From positions 4,642,526 to 4,706,525 of the forward strand of contig NZ_CP075715.1 of assembly GCF_024584805.1 (NCBI RefSeq): DNA of 64,000 bases, given 5' to 3'. Below are positions 1 to 8,982 of the stretch, piece after piece (positions within the stretch are counted from its first letter, which is position 1; each line of letters opens with the position of its first letter). Source of the DNA: Streptomyces sp. FIT100 (GTDB lineage: Bacteria > Actinomycetota > Actinomycetes > Streptomycetales > Streptomycetaceae). The position numbers and the translations under genes were made by a program. The notes beneath the pieces were generated by a model. It was not told where the DNA came from, ran no database searches, and worked only from the letters and a program-made list of their open reading frames with translations.

Positions 1-1193
1 CCGAGGCCGACCCGTACGCCGTCCGGGCCCGGGGCCCACGCGGTCATGGTGACTTCGTCGCCGTCCTCCAGGAACGTCCGCTTCCCGTACGGCAGCTCCA
101 GCGGGTCCCGGCCGTTCCAGGTCAGTTCGAGCAGTGAACCGCGCTGGTGGACCTCGGGGCCGCTGACCGTGCCGGAGCCGTAGAGGTCGCCGGTGCGCAG
201 CGAGGCGCCGTTGACGGTCATGTGCGCGAGCTGCTGGGCAGCTGTCCAGTACATCGTGGCGAACGGCGGTTCGCTGACGATCTGTCCGTTGATCGCGACC
301 GAGATGCGCAGGTCGAAGCCGCAGGGCTCCTCGTCGCCGGAGTCGTCCAGATAGGGCAGTACGTCCACGTCCCGGGAGGGCGGGGCGACGCGCGCCGCGT
401 CGAGCGCCTCCAGCGGGGTGACCCAGGCGGAGACCGAGGTGGCGAAGGACTTGCCGAGGAACGGGCCGAGGGGCACGTACTCCCACGCCTGGATGTCGCG
501 CGCGGACCAGTCGTTGAGCAGGTGCAGCCCGAAGACGTGGTCGCGGAAGGCGTTGAGCGGGACCGGCCGGCCCAGCTCGGTCGGGGTGCCGACGACGAAG
601 CCGACCTCCGCCTCGATGTCGAGCTTGACGGACGGGCCGAAGAGCGGCGCCGGGTCGGCGGGGGTCTTGCGCTGGCCGGCGGGTCGGATGACGTCGGTGC
701 CGGAGACGACGACCGTGCCGGAGCGGCCGTGGTAACCGATCGGCAGATGCTTCCAGTTGGGGGTGAGCGGCTCGCCGTCGGGCCGGAAGATGTGGCCGAC
801 GTTGGTGGCGTGGTGCTCGCTCGAGTAGAAGTCGACGTAGTCGGCGACGTCGTAGGGAAGGTGGAGGGTGACCGCGTCGAGCGGGTGCAGCAGCGGCTCG
901 ATGTCCTGCCGGTGGGCGGGCACCGTCACCCAGGCGGTGAGCGCGCGCCGTACGTCGCGCCAGGCCGTGCGGCCCGCCGCCAGCAGCGGTCCCAGACTCC
1001 GCTGAGCGAGCAGCGAGGCGTACGGGGACCCGAGGGTGTGCGCGGCCGCTCCGGCGTCCAGCACATGGTCGCCGATCCTGACGCCGAGCCGCCGCAGGCC
1101 GGGCTCGTCCGCGGTGGTGAAGACGCCGTACGGGAGGTTGTGCGGGCCGAAGGGATCGCCCTCGGCGAGATCGAGCGGGCTCTGCTCGGGCAT
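1..1193 (-). CDS. fahA: Fumarylacetoacetase, C-terminus cut by window edge
   Basis: Cleaves 4-fumarylacetoacetate to fumarate and acetoacetate, the last step of tyrosine/homogentisate breakdown in the cytoplasm. About 397 residues are visible from the ATG at 1193 (MPEQSPLDL). Family hallmarks are YSSEHHATNVG (catalytic His region, near residue 130), DIEAEVGFVVG and LNDWSARDIQAWEY (metal-binding acids), then GKSFATSVSAWVTP. Family length is about 400-420 aa, so only the last few residues are missing. The next gene on this strand (the hydrolase) ends 109 bp upstream, so this may be a separate unit. The function call is firm. Confidence 0.94.
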   Translation of the reverse strand, partial: MPEQSPLDLAEGDPFGPHNLPYGVFTTADEPGLRRLGVRIGDHVLDAGAAAHTLGSPYASLLAQRSLGPLLAAGRTAWRDVRRALTAWVTVPAHRQDIEPLLHPLDAVTLHLPYDVADYVDFYSSEHHATNVGHIFRPDGEPLTPNWKHLPIGYHGRSGTVVVSGTDVIRPAGQRKTPADPAPLFGPSVKLDIEAEVGFVVGTPTELGRPVPLNAFRDHVFGLHLLNDWSARDIQAWEYVPLGPFLGKSFATSVSAWVTPLEALDAARVAPPSRDVDVLPYLDDSGDEEPCGFDLRISVAINGQIVSEPPFATMYWTAAQQLAHMTVNGASLRTGDLYGSGTVSGPEVHQRGSLLELTWNGRDPLELPYGKRTFLEDGDEVTMTAWAPGPDGVRVGL

Positions 1194-1302
1194 CGGTGCT
1201 TGCCTCGCTTTCCACGTGTGTGGGGGACACGTTACGTGGGCGATGCACCGGCCGTCAGCGTCCATTTGGCCGCTTCGGCCACCCGGCGTCCACCGGGCGC
1301 CG

Positions 1303-3294
1303 TCAGCCGGACGTGTGCGGAATCCGCTTCTCCCAGGTGCGGTGGAACACCACCTCCTGTCCGTGCCGGCACACCAGCTCGTCGGAGGTGAGGAAGCCGT
1401 CCCCGTCGCAGCTGGTCTCGGAGCGGGCCTCGATATGGATGTCCCAGGCCAGGTCAGGGCGGTGGAGGCGGATCGTCCGGTCGGACCGGGCACGGGCGGA
1501 GAGCGGATCGCGCTCCTGGATCGTGTACGTGTCCAGGGCCTCCTCCGTGTATTCGAGGCCGTCGGGGTGGACATGGGTGCCACCGTCCGCCGGGTCGGTC
1601 TCCAGCCGCCATTCGCCCTTGGCGACATCGCGGACCACCAGCCGCCCGGGGCGGGGCTCGTCGAGGGTCACGGGCGTGACGACGCCGAGCGGTTCGGACT
1701 GCTCGGGTTCCCCGAAGCCGATCGCCCCGGCCGTGTCTCCCGGTGCGCGGACGGGGAGTTCGAGGGACGAGCCCTCCGGTTCGAGCGTGAAGCCCGCCGT
1801 GCCGGGCGAGGGCCAGATCCACGGCCAGTACGCGGAGGAGACCGCGAGCCGGATGCGGTGGCCGGGCGGGAAGGCGTGGCCGATGGCGCTGAGCTCGAAG
1901 CAGACGTCCTCGGTGGCGCCGGGCGGCCAGGCGTCGCGGCGGTCAGGGCCGTGCCGGGCGGAGAGGTCGAGGACGCCCCTGGTGACCAGGGTGGACGAGC
2001 CGTCGGGGCCGACGTCGCACAGCCGGGCGACGGCCTGGCCGCCCGGTGCGTCCCTATGGATCCGGAGCCTCACCCGGGGGCGCCCGAGGATCTCCGTCCG
2101 TTCGGTGACGGCGAAGTCGAAGCTCGCGGATCGGGCGTCCTCTTCGCGCTGGTCGGGCGGGAGGTCGGCGTCGCCGCCTGCCGGGACGAAGCGGCCCGCG
2201 TCGACCCCCGTGTGCTGCGGGGAGTCGACGACGACCGGCGGGCCCCGGAAGACGTGGACCCGCGGGGTGGTGCGCGGCGAAGGCCAGACGTCGTCGCCGA
2301 CCCAGCGCCCGGGCAGGGTGGCGTACGTCGTCGCGGGCGGGTGCGACTCGCCGATCCACGCGCGGAGCAGCGGCTCGCCCATCACGCCGCCCGCGGGTGA
2401 GGCGCTGCCGGCCGCGGTGGCGCCCTTGAGGTGGTGGTCCCACCAGCGCAGCGTCTCCTGGAGGAAGCCGATCGCGGGGCCCGGCGGCAGCCCCCGGTCG
2501 GGGTACTGGTGGCACCAGGGACCGATCAGCCCCCGTACGCGCGCCGGGTCGAGGTGTTGGACCAGCCGCAGCACCGTGTCGCGGTACGGGTCGTGCCAGC
2601 CGCCCACCGCGAGCACCGCCGCCCGGATCGCGCCGTACTCCTCGCGGATGCTGCCGTGCTCCCAGTACGCGTCGCGCGTCGGGTGCTCCAGCCAGGTGTG
2701 GAGGGCGGGCTCGACGGCCTGGAGCCGGTTCAGCCACAGCTCCCGCCAGGTGTCGCCCGCGTACAGCGGGTCGGGCGGCCGGGCGGCGCCGGCGAGCAGG
2801 GCCGCCGACCGGGCGTGTGCCCCTCCGCCCGGCCGGTCGTAGCGGTCGTCGGTGGAGCAGACGGTGACGACGGCCTTCAGCGGCTCGGGGGCGAGGGCCG
2901 CGACGGCGAGGGCGGTGGTGCCGCCCCGGCCGACGCCGAACATGCCCACGCCGCCGTCGCACCACGGCTGTTCGGCGAGCCATGCGACGACGGCGGCGCC
3001 GTCGGCGAGCTCGGCCGGCGGGTACGCGTCCCCGGGCACGCCCTCGCTGTTGCCGTGGCCGCGCATGTCCACCCGTACGGAGGCGTAGCCGTGGCCCGCG
3101 TACCAGGGATGGCGCTGCCGGTCCCGCGCGGCGGTCGCGTCCGTGAGTCGGTGGGGGAGGTACTCCAGGAGTGCCGGTACCGGCTCGTCGTCCAGCGGCC
3201 GCCAGATCCGGGCGTACAGCCGGATACCGTCCGACAGCGGGATCCGGACGTCGTCCTGGCGCGTCTCGTACGGGTAGTCGGTGCGGATTCTCAT
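1303..3294 (-). CDS. CocE/NonD-family hydrolase lacking the nucleophile serine
   Basis: 663 aa from the ATG at 3294 (MRIRTDYPYETRQ), the usual start for this family. The N-terminal alpha/beta-hydrolase domain (about 1-290) has RVDMRGHGNSEG. The C-terminal jelly-roll domain resembles that of X-Pro dipeptidyl peptidase or cocaine esterase. The aspartate (GWHDPY, D235) and histidine (GPWCHQYP, H262) of the triad are present. The elbow that should read G-x-S-x-G-G reads GVGRGG, so position 122 is Gly, not Ser. The fold assignment is strong. Acyl/peptidyl hydrolase activity is doubtful, and the protein may be an inactive or repurposed homolog. Confidence 0.85.
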   Translation of the reverse strand: MRIRTDYPYETRQDDVRIPLSDGIRLYARIWRPLDDEPVPALLEYLPHRLTDATAARDRQRHPWYAGHGYASVRVDMRGHGNSEGVPGDAYPPAELADGAAVVAWLAEQPWCDGGVGMFGVGRGGTTALAVAALAPEPLKAVVTVCSTDDRYDRPGGGAHARSAALLAGAARPPDPLYAGDTWRELWLNRLQAVEPALHTWLEHPTRDAYWEHGSIREEYGAIRAAVLAVGGWHDPYRDTVLRLVQHLDPARVRGLIGPWCHQYPDRGLPPGPAIGFLQETLRWWDHHLKGATAAGSASPAGGVMGEPLLRAWIGESHPPATTYATLPGRWVGDDVWPSPRTTPRVHVFRGPPVVVDSPQHTGVDAGRFVPAGGDADLPPDQREEDARSASFDFAVTERTEILGRPRVRLRIHRDAPGGQAVARLCDVGPDGSSTLVTRGVLDLSARHGPDRRDAWPPGATEDVCFELSAIGHAFPPGHRIRLAVSSAYWPWIWPSPGTAGFTLEPEGSSLELPVRAPGDTAGAIGFGEPEQSEPLGVVTPVTLDEPRPGRLVVRDVAKGEWRLETDPADGGTHVHPDGLEYTEEALDTYTIQERDPLSARARSDRTIRLHRPDLAWDIHIEARSETSCDGDGFLTSDELVCRHGQEVVFHRTWEKRIPHTSG

Positions 3295-3523
3295 GGCGGA
3301 CCTCGGGGTTGTCTTCGGGCGGGGGCCGCTCGGCGTTGGTGCGGGGTTCGGTCGCCGTTCCGGACAAAGGTCGCATACCCCTTCGTATAAGCCGATCAAG
3401 AACATACCGGGGGCGGCGGGAAGGCGCCGCCGGTGATCGAAAGGGGACCGGATACGCTGACTTGAGTGGGGACAGCGACACATCGACAATCCGTGTGATC
3501 GTCAGCAGACAGGAGTACCTCTC

Positions 3524-4534
3524 GTGACCGTCGTCGGGCCGTTCGGGCTGAGCGTGCGGGACCAGGCTCTTGAGGCCGATGTCCAGACCGGACTGGCGGC
3601 CGTCGAGGCGGGACTGCTCGATGCCACCAAGAGCGAGGTGCCCTTCATCACGGAGGCCGCGCAACATCTCGTCCGCGCCGGCGGCAAGCGCTTCCGGCCG
3701 CTGCTGGTGATGCTGGCCGCGCAGTTCGGCGATCCGTACGCGCCGGGTGTCGTGCCCTCGGCCGTCGTCGTCGAGCTGACCCACCTCGCGACGCTGTACC
3801 ACGACGACGTCATGGACGAGGCCGAGGTGCGCCGGGGCGTGGCCAGCGCCAACACCCGCTGGGGCAACTCGGTGGCCGTCCTCACCGGCGACTTCCTCTT
3901 CGCCCGCGCCTCCCACATCCTCGCCGACCTCGGCCCGGAGGCCGTACGCATCCAGGCCGAGGCGTTCGAGAGGCTGGTCACGGGCCAGATCCTGGAGACC
4001 GCGGGCCCGCGCGACGGCCGCGACCCCGTCGACCACTACCTCGACGTCATCGGAGGCAAGACCGGCTCGCTGATCGCCGTCTCCGGGCGCTTCGGCGCGA
4101 TGATGTCCGGCGCCGACGAGAGCGTCACGGACATCCTCACCCAGTACGGCGAGCGGCTCGGCGTCGCCTTCCAGCTCGCCGACGACGTCCTCGACATCGC
4201 CTCCGACTCGCACGAGTCCGGCAAGACCCCGGGGACCGACCTGCGCGAGGGCATCCCCACGCTGCCGGTCCTGCGGCTGCGTGAGCAGGCCGCCCGGCAC
4301 GGGCGGGCCGAGGACCTGGCGCTGGTCGAGCTTCTCGAAGGCGACCTGACGGACGACGCCCGGCACGCCGAGGCACTGGCCGGGCTGCGGGCGCACCCCG
4401 CCCTGGAGCAGGCGCGGCGCGACACCGTGCGGTACGCGGAGGAGGCGCGGGCGATGCTCGGGCCGCTGCCCGGCTGCTCCGCCAAGGCCGCGCTGGAGGA
4501 GCTGTGCGACGCGGTGGTGCACCGCGCGGGCTGA
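3524..4534 (+). CDS. Polyprenyl (long-chain isoprenyl) diphosphate synthase
   Basis: 336 aa with a GTG start preceded by AGGAG at about 8 nt. It condenses isopentenyl diphosphate onto allylic diphosphates to make a long isoprenoid chain, most likely the menaquinone side chain. Both aspartate-rich Mg-binding motifs are intact: DDVMD at 94-98 and DDVLD at 220-224. GGKRFRPLL near residue 53 is the family signature. The window also encodes a quinone-linked nuo operon, which fits menaquinone supply. Exact chain length cannot be read from the sequence. It starts 229 bp from the divergent hydrolase gene. Confidence 0.93.
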   Translation: MTVVGPFGLSVRDQALEADVQTGLAAVEAGLLDATKSEVPFITEAAQHLVRAGGKRFRPLLVMLAAQFGDPYAPGVVPSAVVVELTHLATLYHDDVMDEAEVRRGVASANTRWGNSVAVLTGDFLFARASHILADLGPEAVRIQAEAFERLVTGQILETAGPRDGRDPVDHYLDVIGGKTGSLIAVSGRFGAMMSGADESVTDILTQYGERLGVAFQLADDVLDIASDSHESGKTPGTDLREGIPTLPVLRLREQAARHGRAEDLALVELLEGDLTDDARHAEALAGLRAHPALEQARRDTVRYAEEARAMLGPLPGCSAKAALEELCDAVVHRAG

Positions 4535-4710
4535 GCCGCCCCTGAGCGGCGCGGCCGGGCCGCGACCCCTACTGGTCGGCGGAGTTTCCTCGCCCCCGGG
4601 TCATACCGCAGAAGTACGCGGAGTTGATTCCGGGGGCTGACGCTTCTCTCCGGGGCTTTTGGTCAGATGGTGTGGACGGAGACGCGGCTATCACGGAGGT
4701 AGGGCACACC

Positions 4711-5967
4711 ATGGCACCGAACGAGAACGCACCGGTCACCGAAGAGCCCGGGGAGGTCGGCCCGGCCCGCCGTAAGGCGGCGCGGTACCTCGTCCCGGCC
4801 GCGGTGGCGGGCGTTGCCGCGGCGACCATCGGGCTGGTCCCGGCGCTCGCCGCGACAGGCGACCCCGATCTGCCGGAGATCACCGCCCAGGAACTCATCG
4901 AGAAGATCGCCGCCTCGGACGTGCAGCAGCTCTCCGGCACGGTGAAGATCACCACGGACCTGGGCCTCCCGTCCTTCGCGGGCCTCGCCGACAGCTTCAT
5001 GAAGGGCGCCGATGGCGGGGGCAGCGGCTCCGGCGCCTCCGCCTCGCCCCAGGACAAGCTGATGGAGCTGGCCTCCGGCAGCCACCTGGTGGACGTCGCG
5101 GCCGACGGACCGGACCGGCAGCGCGTGGCCCTTCGGTCGGGCGACGAGGAGTACAGCGTCACCCACAACGGTGACGACGTCTGGACGTACGACAGCGCGT
5201 CGAACGAGGTCGTGCACGGCAAGGACGACGGCGAGGGCAAGGGCGAGGGGGACGCGCACGAGGCCCCGAAGGAGCTGCCGACGACGCCCAAGGCGCTCGC
5301 CGACGAGGCCCTGAAGGCCGCCGACGAGACGACGTCGGTGACGGTCGACGGCACGGCCCGGATCGCCGGCCGGGACGCGTACCAGCTGGTCATCAAGCCG
5401 AAGCAGAGCGGCTCGACGATCGGGTCCATCAAGGTCGCGGTGGACGCGGAGAACGGTGTGCCGCTGAAGTTCACGCTGCTGCCGAGCGACGGCGGCAAGG
5501 CCGCGGTCGACGCCGGCTTCACCAAGGTCGACTTCTCCGAGCCGGCCGCGTCCACCTTCGACTTCACCCCGCCCAAGGGCGCGAAGGTCACCGAGGCGGA
5601 CGAGCTCGAAGGCCACGCGGAGCTCGACGGCCGCAAGGGGCTCAAGGAGCCCAAGGACGGCAAGGAGTTCGAGGGCCTGGAGGACTTCAACGGGCTTGAG
5701 GTCATCGGCGAGGGCTGGACCTCCATCGCCGAGCTCACCGTCCCGGGCGGCGAGGGCTTCAAGGCGCCGAAGGCCGGCGAGGGCGATGTGCCGCCGGAGG
5801 CCGGGCAGTTCCTGGACGCCCTCGGCGACGAGGTGAAGGGCGACTTCGGCACCGGCACGGTCTTCAAGACCCGCCTGGTCAACGCCCTGATGACGGACGA
5901 CGGCAAGGTCTACGTCGGCGCGGTCACCAAGGAAGCGCTGGTCGAGGCGGCGAACGAGGCGAAGTAG
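4711..5967 (+). CDS. LolA/DUF2092-like membrane-anchored protein
   Basis: 418 aa. The ATG at 4711 is chosen because GGAGG lies about 9 nt upstream; the open frame extends further but without a ribosome site. A basic N-terminus (PARRKAARY) is followed by one hydrophobic segment at about 24-48, so the protein is exported and anchored or cleaved. The rest is a LolA/RseB-like beta-sheet domain with an acidic, Lys/Glu/Gly-rich linker and a second half rich in ELTVPGGEG-type strands. Actinobacterial members are of unknown role. It follows the prenyl synthase by 176 bp in the same direction and ends at a strong hairpin. Confidence 0.75.
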   Translation: MAPNENAPVTEEPGEVGPARRKAARYLVPAAVAGVAAATIGLVPALAATGDPDLPEITAQELIEKIAASDVQQLSGTVKITTDLGLPSFAGLADSFMKGADGGGSGSGASASPQDKLMELASGSHLVDVAADGPDRQRVALRSGDEEYSVTHNGDDVWTYDSASNEVVHGKDDGEGKGEGDAHEAPKELPTTPKALADEALKAADETTSVTVDGTARIAGRDAYQLVIKPKQSGSTIGSIKVAVDAENGVPLKFTLLPSDGGKAAVDAGFTKVDFSEPAASTFDFTPPKGAKVTEADELEGHAELDGRKGLKEPKDGKEFEGLEDFNGLEVIGEGWTSIAELTVPGGEGFKAPKAGEGDVPPEAGQFLDALGDEVKGDFGTGTVFKTRLVNALMTDDGKVYVGAVTKEALVEAANEAK

Positions 5968-5987
5968 TCCGCACGTCGGGCGAACGG

Positions 5988-6021
5988 GCGCGGGGCGTCC
6001 CCTTCGGGGGGCGCCCCGCGC
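5988..6021. terminator. Bidirectional terminator with UUCG loop
   Basis: A 15-bp stem (5988-6002 with 6007-6021; one T-G pair) closes a TTCG tetraloop. It sits between the converging LolA-like and M28 peptidase genes and can stop transcription from both sides. Confidence 0.9.
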
Positions 6022-6070
6022 TGCGTACCGCGTCACGGCCCGCAGGACCGCGGGTCCGGGGCCGGCGCGC

Positions 6071-7396
6071 TCAGAAGGTGAGCTTCCAGCTGTTGATGTG
6101 ACCCGTGTCCTGGGCCGCCACGTCCTGCACCCTGAGTTGCCAGGTGCCGTTCGCGGCCTCCGCCGACGCGTTCACCGTGTACGTCGCGACGACGTTGTCC
6201 GCGGAGTCGCTGCCGCTGGAGCTCTTCAGGCGGTACGCGGTGCCGTCCGGGGCCAGCAGATCGATGACCAGGTCGCCGCGCCACGTGTGGACGATGTCCA
6301 CACCCACCTGGAGTGCGGACGGCGCGTTGCCGGTGCGCCCGGTGACCGCCAGCGGTGAGGTGACGGCGGCGGCGTTGTCCGGGACGGCCACGTCGGCGGT
6401 GTTCTCGTACACGTCGCCGCCCGGCGGGACGGTCGTACCGGCGGACAGGGACCAGATCGCATGGGCGATGGCGTCGCTGTTCCGGTCGAGCGCGGTGTCG
6501 TTGATGTTCGCCGTGGTGTCGCAGGAGGAGTGGTAGCAGCGGTCGAACGCTTGGCCCGACGTGCCGCCCCACTTCTGGGCCTGCGCACTGGACTTCGTAC
6601 GGCTGGCGCCGGTGAAGAGGCCGCCGACCGGTATGCCCACGTTCTTGAACGAGGCGTGGTCGGAGCGGCCGTCGCCCTCGGTCTCGATCTCCGTCGGGAC
6701 GCCGATGCCCGCGAAGTAGTCCTTGAAGGTCTGCTCGATCACCGGGTCGTCGTCGTAGACGAAGTAGCCGGGGTTGGGCGAGCCGATCATGTCGAAGTTG
6801 AGGTAGCCGGTGACCTTCGAACGCTCCGCGGCGGGAAGGTTGTTGACGTAGTAGCGGGAGCCGACCAGGCCCAGCTCCTCCGCGCCCCACCAGGCGAAGC
6901 GCAGATGCTTGGCGGGCGCGAACTGGGCGCGTGAGACGGCGAGCGCGGTCTCCAGGACCGCGGCCGAGCCCGAGCCGTTGTCGTTGATGCCGGGGCCGGA
7001 GGTGACGGAGTCGAGATGGGCGCCGGCCATCAGCACCTGGTTGGCGTCGCCGCCGGGCCAGTCGGCGATGAGGTTGTAGCCGGTGGCGCCGGACGAGGTG
7101 AACTGCTGGACGGTGGTGGTGAATCCGGCCGCGTCCAGCTTGGCCTTCAGATGGTCGACCGACGCCTTGTATCCGGTGCGGCCGTGCGCGCGGTTCCCGC
7201 CGTTGGCGGTGGCGATCGACTGGAGGTCCGCGAGATGGGCCTTGACGTTCGCGAGCGGGATGTCCGGCGCGGCGAGCACCGCCGGGGAAGGGGCGGCGCT
7301 CGGTGCGGCGGTGGCGGCCGGTACGGCCGCGGCGAGCAGTCCGGCGAGGGCGAGTGCCGTGACCGCGGCGGCGCGTCTGTGCGCGGAGTGGGTCAT
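6071..7396 (-). CDS. Secreted M28 zinc aminopeptidase with C-terminal P-domain
   Basis: 441 aa, related to Streptomyces griseus aminopeptidase (SGAP). A signal peptide occupies about 1-31 (basic start, hydrophobic core, AxA site), so the enzyme is extracellular. Zinc ligands of the M28 site are visible: H127 (AGAHLDS), D139 (GINDNGSG), E173/E174 (WGAEELG), D202 (NFDMIG) and H289 (CYHSSCD). From about residue 325 a proprotein-convertase P-domain follows (WRGDLVIDLLAPDGT, WQLRVQD). It releases N-terminal amino acids from peptides, a scavenging role. It is a single gene ending at the shared hairpin. Confidence 0.93.
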   Translation of the reverse strand: MTHSAHRRAAAVTALALAGLLAAAVPAATAAPSAAPSPAVLAAPDIPLANVKAHLADLQSIATANGGNRAHGRTGYKASVDHLKAKLDAAGFTTTVQQFTSSGATGYNLIADWPGGDANQVLMAGAHLDSVTSGPGINDNGSGSAAVLETALAVSRAQFAPAKHLRFAWWGAEELGLVGSRYYVNNLPAAERSKVTGYLNFDMIGSPNPGYFVYDDDPVIEQTFKDYFAGIGVPTEIETEGDGRSDHASFKNVGIPVGGLFTGASRTKSSAQAQKWGGTSGQAFDRCYHSSCDTTANINDTALDRNSDAIAHAIWSLSAGTTVPPGGDVYENTADVAVPDNAAAVTSPLAVTGRTGNAPSALQVGVDIVHTWRGDLVIDLLAPDGTAYRLKSSSGSDSADNVVATYTVNASAEAANGTWQLRVQDVAAQDTGHINSWKLTF

Positions 7397-7696
7397 GTGG
7401 GGGCTCCGGATTCCGTACGGGGACAGGACGGAACGTGCGCGACACCCCGCGACGGCGGTGTCGCAGGGTGCTGGAGCTGTACTCGGTGCGGTGTGTGTGG
7501 TGAATGGTCAGCGAGAGGGTGACGGACCGTCAAGGGCGGAAACCGGTCAGTCGGGTTCGCTCAACGGACACCGACGGGCGCTGGCGGGCGCTGACGGACA
7601 CCGAAAGGCGCTGACGGCATCGATGTCCGTCGACGGGCGTCGACGGGCGTCGACGGACATCGAGGGACGCCGACGGGTGCTGCGCCCCCAGTCGCT
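7397..7696. other. Intergenic gap with decamer-periodic sequence
   Basis: Upstream region of the M28 peptidase gene. Its near part should hold that promoter, but no clear -10/-35 pair is recognisable. The far part is a degenerate repeat (next entry). No supported gene. Confidence 0.6.
7631..7680. repeat. Five consecutive 10-bp repeat units (CGACGGGCGT type)
   Basis: Units at 7631, 7641, 7651, 7661 and 7671 follow the pattern CGACGGGCGT with drift toward CGACGGACAT. A related, less regular block lies at about 7565-7618. The period of one helical turn would put every copy on the same DNA face. It could be a protein-binding array or a simple expansion. Confidence 0.7.
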
Positions 7697-7864
7697 TCAG
7701 TCGCTCCAGCCGGGCCGCTTCCTCGTCCCGCGTCCGGCCCCGTACGGATCGTCCGGATGCCGGAGGGCGGCCGGATCCCGCCATGCGCGGTGGTCGTCCC
7801 ATCCGGTGGTCAGGGCCTGCGGACCGCACCCGCGCCGCCGCGGCACGTCGGTCTCGCTCGGCAT
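7697..7864 (-). CDS. Possible small hypothetical protein
   Basis: 55-aa reading frame starting MPSETDVPRRRGCG and rich in W, D and R in its middle (GWDDHRAWRDP). Third codon positions are GC-rich as in real Streptomyces genes, but no ribosome-binding site is visible and there is no recognisable domain. An overlapping longer frame on the same strand looks worse. Treat as tentative. Confidence 0.28.
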   Translation of the reverse strand: MPSETDVPRRRGCGPQALTTGWDDHRAWRDPAALRHPDDPYGAGRGTRKRPGWSD

Positions 7865-7910
7865 GCTGATCACGGGGCCGGAGGGCTCGGGGCGGGGCTC
7901 GGGGGCTCCG

Positions 7911-8876
7911 TCAGACGGTCGGTTCCGGGTGCTTCACGGCGCCCGGAGCGCCGGCCACCGGCGCGGCCGCGGCCAGGCGGGCCGCCTTGGCCCGCGTTCG
8001 CCGGGCGGTCCGCAGCGCGTCCCAGGTCAGCACCGTCAGCGCCAGCCAGACCAGCGAGAACCCGGCCCACCGCTCTGCGGGCATGGCCTCGTGGAAGTAG
8101 ACGATGCCGAGCGCGAACTGGAACACCGGCGCCAGGTACTGCAGCAGCCCGAGCGTCGACAGCGGCACCCGGATCGCCGCGGCCCCGAAGCAGACCAGCG
8201 GCACGGCGGTGACCAGGCCCGTGGCCGCGAGCAGGGCGGCGTGGCCCGTGCCCTGCGCGCCGAAACTCAGCGTGCCCTGAGACCCCAGCCAGAGCAGATA
8301 GGCGAGCGCGGGCAGGAACTGCACCGCCGTCTCCGCCGCCAGCGACTCCAGGCCGCCGATGTTGGTCTTCTTCTTGATCAGCCCGTACACGGCGAACGAG
8401 AACGCCAGCACCAGCGAGATCCACGGCGGGCGCCCGTAGCCGATGGTCAGCACGACCACCGCGGCGAAGCCGATGCCGACCGCCGCCCACTGCGCGGGCC
8501 GCAGCCGCTCCTTGAGCAGCAGGACGCCCATCGCGATGGTGACCAGCGGATTGATGAAGTACCCGAGCGAAGCCTCCACGACCTGGCCGCTGTTGACCGC
8601 CCAGATGTAGAGACCCCAGTTCACGGTGATCACCGTGGCGGCGACGGTGAGCAGCCCCAGCTTGCGCGGTTCGCGCAGCAGCTCACGTATCCAGCCCCAG
8701 CGCCGCAGGGCGAGCAGCGCGATGCCCACCACGGCCAGGGACCAGACCATGCGGTGGGCGAGGATCTCGATCGCTCCGGCCGGCTTCAGCAGCGGCCAGA
8801 AGAGCGGGACCAGTCCCCACATCCCGTAGGCGCCGATCCCGTACAGCAAACCTGTCCGCTGCTCGGTGTCCTTCAC
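7911..8876 (-). CDS. rarD: EamA-family permease, RarD type
   Basis: 321 aa from the GTG at 8876 (KDTEQRTGLLYG follows), chosen because AGGAGG lies about 6 nt upstream; the longer frame has no such site. About ten hydrophobic helices form two EamA halves. The start TGLLYGIGAYGMWGLVPLFW is characteristic of RarD, the drug/metabolite-transporter branch once linked to chloramphenicol sensitivity. Its transported substrate is unknown. The short cytoplasmic tail is Ala/Arg-rich. The upstream oxidoreductase gene ends 106 bp away on the same strand. Confidence 0.92.
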   Translation of the reverse strand: MKDTEQRTGLLYGIGAYGMWGLVPLFWPLLKPAGAIEILAHRMVWSLAVVGIALLALRRWGWIRELLREPRKLGLLTVAATVITVNWGLYIWAVNSGQVVEASLGYFINPLVTIAMGVLLLKERLRPAQWAAVGIGFAAVVVLTIGYGRPPWISLVLAFSFAVYGLIKKKTNIGGLESLAAETAVQFLPALAYLLWLGSQGTLSFGAQGTGHAALLAATGLVTAVPLVCFGAAAIRVPLSTLGLLQYLAPVFQFALGIVYFHEAMPAERWAGFSLVWLALTVLTWDALRTARRTRAKAARLAAAAPVAGAPGAVKHPEPTV

Positions 8877-8982
8877 TGGCCCTCCTGCCCTGCCCCACGC
8901 GTGTCCTGGTGAAAGGTAGCGCCGAGCAGGGCAGGCTGTCATGCCCGTTCCGCAATACGGTCGTGACGGTGACGGTGTGCGG

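Noticed and set aside
147..1391. Plus-strand frame over fahA
   Set aside because: Antisense shadow; the minus strand has clear family motifs.
7083..8912. Long plus-strand frame across M28, the gap and rarD
   Set aside because: Crosses three unrelated units and a simple repeat; composition is that of a shadow.
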